DNA from: Chloroflexota bacterium
Lineage (GTDB): Bacteria; Chloroflexota; Anaerolineae; UBA1429
Direction of reading: 5' to 3'
Assembly: GCA_012513595.1 (NCBI GenBank)
Contig: JAAZBY010000481.1
Span: forward strand, 1 to 5,864
DNA: 5,864 nucleotides
Notes under the pieces: model-generated
Told to the model about the DNA's origin: nothing
Databases searched by the model: none
What the model saw: only the letters and a program-made list of their open reading frames with translations
Position numbers and translations under genes: made by a program
Shown: piece by piece, positions 1 through 5,864 of the stretch
Layout of the letters: each line of letters begins with the position of its first letter
How positions within the stretch are numbered: the first letter of the stretch is position 1

Positions 1-3000
1 TATGTAGGCTGCGACGCGCGCTTTGACTATGTGCGCATCTGGCTGGGCGACTACCTGGAAACGAACCGACGGGCGACGAGCCTCATCGGGCAGTATTACG
101 ACGGGTCAGGCTGGGTCGATCTGCCGGACCTATCCGACGGCACAATGGGACAGAACGCCTACAGCGAATGGTGCACGTTCAACCAGAACGGCGTCATCTC
201 GTTTAGCCGCCCGGCCGACTGGGCGCGCGTGCAGCCGACGGCGCAGGCGGGGTCGTGGTTCTGGGTGCGCTTTACCGTACAGCCAGGGCAGGTTACAGAC
301 GAGATCAGGCTGCGCGAAGCGGCCGTGTGGGCGGACGTGCCCACGACGGGGGGCGTCAACCAGATCATGGCCTACGCGCCAGACACCTGGGTGAGAACAG
401 GCTACCCGGCAACCACGTCGGCCAAGTATCTCGAGATCGAGGGGGAGTCGGTACTTGCGGCGTTGCGATCTCTTTCCGAGCAGGGCGGCCAGGATGGCGG
501 CGGCGTGCCGGTGCGCGAGCATTTTCGGCTCGGGGCGGGCCGGTCGCTGGCGTGGTTCTCACAGTTTGCGGCGTCTGGCGTGCGGGCGGTCAGGGCGCCG
601 GCCACGGGCCCTGGTCTGCTGGCAGCCGAGAGCCGTGGCGAGGTGTGCCTTATCCGGTCACTCACGGAGCGGCGCGACACCGCCGAGGTAGTGACGCGGC
701 TATACCCCACTTCTAACGATGGGGTGACGCTACACCTGACGACGCGAAGCGCGCCGGCAGGGTATTCGCTGAGCAAGGTAGACGGGTACCTGCAGAACGA
801 TGCGGGGGCCAGCCTGCATGGGCGGATCGAGGCGTCGGTGCGGTTTACTGACGTATCGATGCAGCAGGCGGACTCTTGGTATGAACATCCCAGCATGGCG
901 GCCAACGCCCTTTTTGACCGGGCGCTGGAATACCTGCGCACGCACGGCGTGGCGCAACGGTTCTACGACCTGGAGGTGGCCAGGGCGGGCGCGGGGCTGT
1001 GGCCCGGCCAGATGCTGCGCGTCGTCTATCACGAGTTCGCGGACGGCCATCACGCGCTGGACATCGACGCGGACCTGTGCGTCATCGGGGTAACGCAGGC
1101 CATTGATAGCGACGGGCTGCACACCGTCGGGGTGGAGGCGTCGACGGTAGACCGCCAGGCGATGGACGACGTGGACGTGCTGCGCAACGCTGTGCAGGAC
1201 GGGCGGCGCTCCGGACAGGTAGTCAGCGGGATGACCGTGATCACGGCGGGGCAAGGGAGCGGCCATGGGGGGGGCGCGTCCTTCCCCGGAACGGTCAGCC
1301 TGACGACGATCAACACGGACACCGGCGCCGAGCACTTTCACCGGATGGACATCTCCTCTCACCTCACCAACGCGGCGGCGCACCATGCGCCGGTGACGGT
1401 CAGCAACCAGGGGCTGAGCCTGAGCGGCCAGGCGCTGGGGCTGAAACTGGCGGCCAATCCGGGGCTGGACCTGAGCGCTGGGCTCCGGCTGGGGACGCCG
1501 GGCACGCTGACCGCGGCGACGGGCAACACCGTGACGGCGGCGAGCCATGCGCACGCGGTGACGACCGGCGCGCCGGGCGCCGTGCAACCGGGCGACACGG
1601 CGGAGGCGGGCAGCGGCGCGGCCCTGGCGCGGGCCGATCACCGGCACGGCGTGAGCGCCGGGACCCCGGTTGCGGTGAGCCTGGCGGCCAACGCCGAGGG
1701 GGCGGCGACGACGTTCGCGCGGGCCGACCACCAGCACCACCTCGATGAGGCGATCACGCCGACGTGGACGGGCGCGCACCTGTTCCAGGCCACGGTGACG
1801 GCGCGGAGCATCCTGCCGGAGGCGACCGACACCTACGACCTGGGCTCGGCGCTGCGCTGGTGGCGGGAGCAGTACGTCTCGCAGATCAACGCGGCGGTGT
1901 TCGCGGAGGCGACGGCGCAGCTCCTGGGCGGCTGGTTCATCGTCGGGCACGACCAGGGGAGCCTGGGGGCGGCGGTGAGCGCCGAGGATACGGCCGTGGA
2001 CTTTGGCGACCTGATGACGCCGGGCGATATGGTGGTGATCCGCTCTCACGACGCGGGCGGCGCTGTGAAGGCCGAGTATCTACAGGTGGGCGCGCTGGTC
2101 AGCGGCACGGTCTACAACGTGACGCGCGACCTGGCCGGGGCGCACGCCACGGACCCGGCCTGGCCTGCCGGGACGCCGTACCTGGTGCTGGGGCAGGCGG
2201 GGGCGGGGCGGGTGGAGCTAAACGCCTACGACACGCCACGCATCAGCCTGATCCGCCAGGGGGCGGCCTACAACGCCCAGGCGGAGGTGGTGCGGATCGG
2301 CGACCTGAACGGGGGCTGGGGCTATGGGGCGGAGACCTACGGGGTGGCCCTGGGCGAGTATGCGGCGGGGAAGGTCAACCTCACCGTGGACCCGACCAGC
2401 GGGCTGCGGATGCGGCTCCACGGCGCGACCGTGGGGCAGTGGGCGCCGGACGGGACCATCACCGTTGGGGAGGTTGCGGCGGGGCAAGGGAACGTGCGGC
2501 TGTCGTCGGCGGGGGTGCAGCTGCGCACCAACGAGACGGCGCTCATCTCGCTGGACACCAGCGGGAGCGCGGCGTTTGGGCAGGTAGCGGAGAACCAGGG
2601 CAACGCCTACTGGAACGCGACGAACAAGAGGCTGGAGTTTCGCGGCGGGGCCAGCGGCACGGTGGTGCAGGCGTATGTGGATACGGACGGGGCGATTGTG
2701 GCAGGCCCAGATACCGTCCGGCTGGACGGCAATGGGGTTGTGGTGGAACCGGGTCTCACGGAGGACAGCACGGGGTCCCGGTCATACAACTTCAGACGTG
2801 GCGACATCACCTATGGCAGGCTCACGTGCTATGGCGACGATCTCAGGGCGATTGTCGCCTTGTCATCTTATGGCGTGGCGTCAGACGAACTTGGCGCAGA
2901 AACTCACCTGAATCTGCTCGCAGCAGGTGGCGGGGATATGTCACGCGTTACGATAGCGGCACGCGGCAGATCTGTTGCCAACGATCATGCCGAGGTGGTC

Positions 3001-3768
3001 ATAAGGACATCCTTTGGCATCTACGATGTGGCGAAAATATCTCTGTCAGCGACATATACGCTTGGAAGCACCATCGACCTAGACGCGAGTGCTGTCCAGG
3101 TCTCCGACAAGATCACCTTCGGGTGGCAACACGACACGAACCTGTATCGTGGCGGTGATCATCAGCTCAAGACGGACGACTCCATGGTCATCTCCGGCGG
3201 CCTCAACGTTGGCACTGCAACGGGGGCGCTGGCGGGGGAGGTGCGCGGCACGGGGAGCGCCGACGTGCTGCAATGGATACTGGCGAACAGCAAGAACACT
3301 GACCCCGCGCTAGTTCAAATAGGCGTGCGCGACAGCCAACCAGCGTCTCTCTCTCTGGGGCGCCGCGATCCGAACGACGCAACCTACACCGGCTACGGCG
3401 CCGCCGGCGACGGCTATTTGTATAACGGCGGCGCAGGGCGTGCGCTGAATATCATCGTATCGGACGCAACTAACGGGGCGCTCCGCGTGTATGTTGGTAG
3501 CAACGCCACGGGCAACGCCAGACTCACGATCGACAAGGCAGGGGTGGCCACCTTCCACAAGGCGCTTGGCTGCGGCATCTCGTATGCACCCGGCGACGGC
3601 AACATCGACGCGGCGGCCTACGTGCGCGGGCAGAAGGGCCTCGTGCTCGGCGAGGGGCAGTCGGCGCCGACCGCCTACGATGGCATCGCGTTCATCTGGG
3701 TGGATTCGAGCTACAACCTGAAAGTCACTTTCGGGAACGGTAGCACAAAGACGCTGGCGACGCGGTAG
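1..3768 (+). CDS. Phage tail hub (Tal-like) / long tail fibre fusion protein, 5' end missing
   Basis: The frame is open from base 1 with no convincing ribosome binding site before the GTG at 31, so the start is probably upstream; 1255 residues are visible, ending at TAG 3766-3768. Residues 1-112 form a beta-rich domain with a YYDGSGWVDL stretch (32-41) and SWFWVRFTV (85-93), a pattern seen in phage surface and tail proteins. Residues about 115-410 resemble Tal/tail-hub proteins: an EGESVLAALRSL stretch (147-158), EVVTRLYP (229-236) and LWPGQMLRVVY (333-343). A Gly-rich linker (about 408-430) leads to a fibre with five His-pair motifs, a YDLGSALRWWREQYV motif (612-626) of the kind common in tail fibres, three beta-type repeats (783-899), and a distal part containing GGLNVGTATG (about 1066-1075). 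There is no recognisable S74 chaperone at the C-terminus. The role (tail-tip assembly and host binding) is inferred from these patterns; the fibre assignment is firmer than the exact hub family. Confidence 0.8.
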   Translation, partial: YVGCDARFDYVRIWLGDYLETNRRATSLIGQYYDGSGWVDLPDLSDGTMGQNAYSEWCTFNQNGVISFSRPADWARVQPTAQAGSWFWVRFTVQPGQVTDEIRLREAAVWADVPTTGGVNQIMAYAPDTWVRTGYPATTSAKYLEIEGESVLAALRSLSEQGGQDGGGVPVREHFRLGAGRSLAWFSQFAASGVRAVRAPATGPGLLAAESRGEVCLIRSLTERRDTAEVVTRLYPTSNDGVTLHLTTRSAPAGYSLSKVDGYLQNDAGASLHGRIEASVRFTDVSMQQADSWYEHPSMAANALFDRALEYLRTHGVAQRFYDLEVARAGAGLWPGQMLRVVYHEFADGHHALDIDADLCVIGVTQAIDSDGLHTVGVEASTVDRQAMDDVDVLRNAVQDGRRSGQVVSGMTVITAGQGSGHGGGASFPGTVSLTTINTDTGAEHFHRMDISSHLTNAAAHHAPVTVSNQGLSLSGQALGLKLAANPGLDLSAGLRLGTPGTLTAATGNTVTAASHAHAVTTGAPGAVQPGDTAEAGSGAALARADHRHGVSAGTPVAVSLAANAEGAATTFARADHQHHLDEAITPTWTGAHLFQATVTARSILPEATDTYDLGSALRWWREQYVSQINAAVFAEATAQLLGGWFIVGHDQGSLGAAVSAEDTAVDFGDLMTPGDMVVIRSHDAGGAVKAEYLQVGALVSGTVYNVTRDLAGAHATDPAWPAGTPYLVLGQAGAGRVELNAYDTPRISLIRQGAAYNAQAEVVRIGDLNGGWGYGAETYGVALGEYAAGKVNLTVDPTSGLRMRLHGATVGQWAPDGTITVGEVAAGQGNVRLSSAGVQLRTNETALISLDTSGSAAFGQVAENQGNAYWNATNKRLEFRGGASGTVVQAYVDTDGAIVAGPDTVRLDGNGVVVEPGLTEDSTGSRSYNFRRGDITYGRLTCYGDDLRAIVALSSYGVASDELGAETHLNLLAAGGGDMSRVTIAARGRSVANDHAEVVIRTSFGIYDVAKISLSATYTLGSTIDLDASAVQVSDKITFGWQHDTNLYRGGDHQLKTDDSMVISGGLNVGTATGALAGEVRGTGSADVLQWILANSKNTDPALVQIGVRDSQPASLSLGRRDPNDATYTGYGAAGDGYLYNGGAGRALNIIVSDATNGALRVYVGSNATGNARLTIDKAGVATFHKALGCGISYAPGDGNIDAAAYVRGQKGLVLGEGQSAPTAYDGIAFIWVDSSYNLKVTFGNGSTKTLATR
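1546..1743 (+). repeat. Tandem ~30-residue repeat with HxH motifs in the tail fibre
   Basis: Two adjacent units of 31 and 30 codons (residues 516-546 and 547-576), each starting with HxH, are followed by the start of a third (HQHH at 577-580). Units end in ALARAD or TFARAD, so each HxH after the first is preceded by Asp. The DNA around 1627 and 1717 repeats almost exactly, 90 bases apart, with 19 of 21 positions identical. In the T4 gp37 tip, HxH motifs from three chains bind iron, so metal binding along a trimeric shaft is possible here, but this is inference. Confidence 0.75.
2347..2697 (+). repeat. Three diverged ~38-residue beta-type repeats in the fibre shaft
   Basis: Residues 783-820, 821-857 and 858-899 share a plan. 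Each opens with a GE/GQ-x-A motif (GEYAAGKVN, GEVAAGQGN, GQVAENQGN), with the Asn at 793, 831 and 868, continues with alternating hydrophobic beta-like residues, and ends in a D..G turn (DGTI, DTSGSA, DTDGAI). The third unit is a few residues longer. This periodicity is typical of trimeric, beta-structured phage fibre shafts. Conservation is at the protein level, with little DNA identity, so the duplication is old or maintained by selection. Confidence 0.6.
2761..3180 (+). other. Low-G+C segment within the fibre gene (possible exchanged module)
   Basis: Hand counting gives 236 G+C in 420 bases (56%), with the 60 bases from 3001 only 43%. The 180 bases from 2161 just upstream give about 73%. 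Codons rare elsewhere in the gene cluster here (AGA, AGG, ATA, TCT, AAA, ACA). The frame stays open throughout and covers residues about 921-1060, just before the GGLNVGTATG motif where composition rises again. This fits an independently acquired segment of the fibre, though the boundaries are approximate. Confidence 0.6.
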
Positions 3769-3786
3769 GACGCCGCGCGCCGCAAC

Positions 3787-3794
3787 GAGAGGGG
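3787..3794 (+). promoter_or_regulatory. Ribosome binding site for the 133-residue protein
   Basis: GAGAGGGG lies five bases before the ATG at 3800. It sits in the only 31 bases between the fibre stop and this start, which contain no visible promoter or terminator. Confidence 0.7.
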
Positions 3795-3799
3795 CAGAA

Positions 3800-4201
3800 A
3801 TGGAGCTCAGTTACGGGCAGGCGCTCGAGGCACAGGCGGCGATTCCGGCGCTCCTCGAGCGCGAGATGGCGCCGCGGCTTGGGTTGCGGCTGCGCGCGGT
3901 GCAGCGCGAGCTAGCGGCGGCGCTGGAGGCTTTCGACGTGGAGCGGTTGGCCCGCCTGCGGGAGTTCTGCCAGACGGACCCCGGCGGCAAGATCGCGACG
4001 CGCGAGGACGGGACGGTCCTCTGGAAGGAGCCAGCGGGCGCGAGCATCGCCGGCTGGGGGGCGGTGTGGGAGGAGATGAGCGCGGCCAAGGTAGAGGTTC
4101 TGAACAGCATCCCCATCGCGATGCTCGACACGCTGGAGGCCGTGCCGGGGCGCCTGATCGCCAGCCTGGAGCCGCTAGTGCGGGATCGGGAGGACGCGTG
4201 A
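3800..4201 (+). CDS. Small helical phage protein of unknown function
   Basis: A 133-residue protein starting at ATG 3800 with a good ribosome binding site. Residues 1-60 are rich in Ala, Leu, Glu and Arg and look like two amphipathic helices (for example LEREMAPRLGLRLRAVQREL). A short variable middle (DPGGKIATREDGTVLWKEP) is followed by a second helical stretch beginning WEEMSAAKVEV (90-100), then NSIPIAMLDTLE. This plan recalls a loose class of small phage proteins in which a helical N-terminus precedes an acidic WEEL..EVEL and a IPL/IPI segment, but I cannot name a family. There is no signal peptide or membrane segment, so it is not an obvious holin. Its place between the fibre and the lysin, and its overlap with the lysin start, suggest a role in tail assembly or in the same late unit. 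Confidence 0.8.
   Translation: MELSYGQALEAQAAIPALLEREMAPRLGLRLRAVQRELAAALEAFDVERLARLREFCQTDPGGKIATREDGTVLWKEPAGASIAGWGAVWEEMSAAKVEVLNSIPIAMLDTLEAVPGRLIASLEPLVRDREDA
4188..4193 (+). promoter_or_regulatory. Ribosome binding site that sets the lysin start at GTG 4198
   Basis: GGGAGG ends four bases before the GTG at 4198, inside the last codons of the preceding gene. The GTG overlaps that gene's TGA (GTGA at 4198-4201), so translation is probably coupled. This favours 4198 over the in-frame ATG at 4066, whose extra 44 codons are an out-of-frame reading of the previous gene. Confidence 0.7.
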
Positions 4202-5775
4202 GGCGGCTGCCCCTCGACGCCCAGCAGATTGTGCGCGTATCGCAGGGGTGGGACCCGCCGGCGCACCACGGCATCGACTACTCGTGTTACGTGGGGACGC
4301 CGGTTACTGCGCCTTGCGATGGGATCGCGCACCCGCGGGAGCAAGCGGGCGGCTTTGGGCGCTATGTGGTGATCGAGTCGGGGGCGTACCGGGTCTACAC
4401 CGCGCACCTCTCTGCCTGCAGCGTGGGCGAGGGGGAGCGGGTGACGGCGGGGCAGCGGATCGGGTTGAGCGGGAACACGGGCAAGTCCACGGGACCACAC
4501 GTTCATTTTGAGGTGCGGGCCGTGGGAGGTTCGCCCTACCTACACGGCGCGGTGGACCCCGAGGCGTGGCTGGCAGGTGGAGAGGAGGCGGGAGTGGGAA
4601 ACCTGGTAGGGTGGCATCTCGGTAACGGCAACGCGCCGACGGACATTGACTGGCGCATCCTCGAGGCGGTGCAACCGGGGTGTGTCGTTTTTCTACCCGA
4701 CGAGGGGGCGCGCCCTGAGGAGATCACGCGCCTGCTCGGGATTGCGCCGGGGTGCCAGATCATCATGCGCCCCTACTATGTGCCGGGGGCGCCGCTGGGG
4801 GACTATATCGACCAGTGCCGGCGCGCGATGGACCGCTACTGGCCGGTGGTGCCAAGCGCCCAGCGGCACCTGCAGGCCTACAACGAGCCGAACATGCCCC
4901 GTTGGGCGACTTGGGAGGGCTTTGGCGACCAACCGGACGACCTGCGCCGCTACAACGAGTGGTTCTGTGAGACCTACCGGGCGCTCAAAGCGCACGATCC
5001 GGCGACGCGCCTGGGGGGGCCGGCGCTGACGCCGGGGAACCGCGATGTGTGGTTCCCCTCGGACCCGGTGGGCGACTATTACCTGCACGGGCCCGAGGGC
5101 TGCCGGGAGACCCTGTCGCCGGGGGAAGCGGTGGCGGCGCGCCTCCAGTCGCTCTGTGCGAACGCGCTGGGGCTGATGGATGAAGTCTATGCCCACGTCT
5201 ACCTCCACGAGGGGCGGGGTGCGTGGGCCGAGCCCTGGCGGGGGTTGCGGTTTGAACGGCTCAGGCTCTTCCTGCCGGGCAAGCCTCTTTACATCACCGA
5301 GTGCGGCTACCCCTCACGCTCCACGTGGCCGGACTGGGGTGACGCGGCGCTCGTGGACTGGCTCGGGCTGATTCGCAGCAAGGACGTCACCGGGATCGCG
5401 CTGTGGATTCTCGGCGACAAACCCCAGTGGGGAGCGCCGTGGTACGAGGGGGGCGGGCCGCGGCCGCTGGTGTGGACGCTGGCGGAGTGGGCGCGGGAGA
5501 ACGGCCCGGCGCGACCCGTGGCACCCGACCTGGAGGCCGCTATCGGCGAGGCCGTCCAGGCGCACATCATCCCGCTGAACCCGGTGGCGGCCTTTGAGCG
5601 GGCTGGCGCAACGGGGGGGCTGCTGCCGGCCTCGCGCGAGGTGGACGTGACAGTGGGCGGGGTGACGTACCGGGCCCAGGCGTACCGAAGCCCGGGGGAG
5701 CGCGAGTGGCAGCAGATCGTCTACTGCCCGGTGGGCGAGTGGGGCAACCTCACGTGGTTTGAGCGGGCGAACTAG
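4198..5775 (+). CDS. Two-enzyme phage lysin: M23 metallopeptidase plus clan GH-A-like glycosidase
   Basis: A 525-residue protein from GTG 4198. Residues about 12-115 are an M23 (lysostaphin-type) zinc endopeptidase: HHGID gives the zinc ligands H23 and D27, YTAHLS holds H70, and PHVHFEVR gives H101 and H103, so all expected active-site residues are present. M23 enzymes cut peptide cross-links of peptidoglycan. A short linker (about 118-134) leads to a TIM-barrel domain (about 135-440). It has IIMRPYYVPG, AYNEPNMP with the likely acid/base E230, RLGGPALTPG, DEVYAHVY, YITECGYPS with the likely nucleophile E368, and ALWILGDKPQW at the last strand. This order matches retaining clan GH-A glycosidases; the exact GH family and substrate are unknown. 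Residues about 442-525 form a small C-terminal domain (AHIIPLNP, GLLPASRE, VGGVTYRAQAYRSPG, WGNLTWFERAN). There is no signal peptide or membrane segment. It could serve as an endolysin or as a virion-associated lysin; position next to the tail fibre leans to the latter. Confidence 0.88.
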   Translation: MRRLPLDAQQIVRVSQGWDPPAHHGIDYSCYVGTPVTAPCDGIAHPREQAGGFGRYVVIESGAYRVYTAHLSACSVGEGERVTAGQRIGLSGNTGKSTGPHVHFEVRAVGGSPYLHGAVDPEAWLAGGEEAGVGNLVGWHLGNGNAPTDIDWRILEAVQPGCVVFLPDEGARPEEITRLLGIAPGCQIIMRPYYVPGAPLGDYIDQCRRAMDRYWPVVPSAQRHLQAYNEPNMPRWATWEGFGDQPDDLRRYNEWFCETYRALKAHDPATRLGGPALTPGNRDVWFPSDPVGDYYLHGPEGCRETLSPGEAVAARLQSLCANALGLMDEVYAHVYLHEGRGAWAEPWRGLRFERLRLFLPGKPLYITECGYPSRSTWPDWGDAALVDWLGLIRSKDVTGIALWILGDKPQWGAPWYEGGGPRPLVWTLAEWARENGPARPVAPDLEAAIGEAVQAHIIPLNPVAAFERAGATGGLLPASREVDVTVGGVTYRAQAYRSPGEREWQQIVYCPVGEWGNLTWFERAN

Positions 5776-5783
5776 CCCTCTGC

Positions 5784-5790
5784 AAGGGAG
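5784..5790 (+). promoter_or_regulatory. Ribosome binding site for the gene at the right edge
   Basis: AAGGGAG lies six bases before the ATG at 5797, within the 21-base gap after the lysin stop. The leader ends in GCAGA, close to the GCAGAA before the ATG at 3800. Confidence 0.7.
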
Positions 5791-5796
5791 CGCAGA

Positions 5797-5864
5797 ATGA
5801 CGTACCTACACAACGACGTCTTTGACAAGGGGCTGAGCGAGCTGGCCGACGCCGACGCGCTGCA
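5797..5864 (+). CDS. Start of a phage protein, cut off by the window edge
   Basis: ATG 5797 opens a frame that stays open to the window end (22 codons, beginning MTYLHNDVFDKGLSELADAD). The ribosome binding site and close spacing to the lysin support it as a real gene. The opening resembles small hypothetical phage proteins found near tail-fibre genes that begin with a NDVLDAAL-like stretch, but too little is visible to name it. Confidence 0.65.
   Translation, partial: MTYLHNDVFDKGLSELADADAL

Noticed and set aside
730..2049. A 439-codon antisense open frame
   Set aside because: It is Arg/His/Pro-rich with no domain or ribosome binding site and mirrors the fibre gene's third-position G+C bias; long antisense frames are expected here.
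1764..3158. A 464-codon + strand open frame overlapping the fibre gene
   Set aside because: It is an alternative frame of high-G+C coding DNA. The product is a low-complexity Gly/Arg-rich string without domains, whereas the main frame shows recognisable tail motifs and repeats throughout.
3769..3799. Possible promoter or terminator between the fibre and the small helical gene
   Set aside because: The 31 bases hold a ribosome binding site but no -10/-35 pair, no stable stem and no T-run.
4066..4197. Extended N-terminus for the lysin from ATG 4066
   Set aside because: The extra 44 residues are an out-of-frame reading of the preceding gene, are Gly/Arg-rich and lack a domain. The GTG at 4198 has a better-placed ribosome binding site.
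5013..5019. G7 run in the lysin as a possible frameshift site (a similar run lies at 5613-5619)
   Set aside because: The frame continues intact through conserved motifs on both sides (LGGPA here, GLLPAS at the second run), and G-runs are common in this composition.
5776..5788. Possible CCCT/AGGG hairpin covering the ribosome binding site before 5797
   Set aside because: Only four base pairs with a five-base loop, too weak to call a terminator or a translation switch.

Overview
The window looks like part of the late (tail and lysis) region of a high-GC double-stranded DNA phage or prophage. All genes lie on the + strand, are tightly packed and read left to right. Most of it is roughly 65-70% G+C by hand count. 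There is no tRNA, rRNA, CRISPR array, integrase, transposon or attachment site. No gene betrays the host. The style of the tail fibre and of the lysin's C-terminal domain reminds me of prophages in Chloroflexota-like genomes, but that is a low-confidence impression.

Layout: (1) Bases 1-3768 hold the 3' part (1255 visible residues) of a very long tail protein. An N-terminal beta-rich domain is followed by a tail-hub/Tal-like region, a Gly-rich linker with HxH motifs, a repetitive beta-rich fibre shaft, and a distal C-terminal part. A stretch at about 2761-3180 has clearly lower G+C and is a candidate swapped receptor-recognition module. (2) Bases 3800-4201 encode a 133-residue mostly helical protein of unknown function. 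(3) Bases 4198-5775 encode a 525-residue two-enzyme lysin: an N-terminal M23 zinc peptidase, a TIM-barrel glycosidase-like domain with NEP and ITE motifs, and a small C-terminal domain. Its real start is the GTG at 4198, which overlaps the previous stop by four bases. (4) From 5797 a new gene with a good ribosome binding site begins and runs off the window.

How they fit together: the tail-hub/fibre fusion would form the tail tip and bind the host, and the lysin would cut both the peptide and (probably) the glycan part of the envelope. The lysin could act as a virion-associated enzyme during entry or as an endolysin at release; no holin or signal peptide is visible to decide. The tight spacing, with three ribosome binding sites and no terminator or promoter between genes, points to one transcript. 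The most noteworthy item is the M23 plus clan GH-A-like fusion. The mosaic composition of the fibre gene is second.
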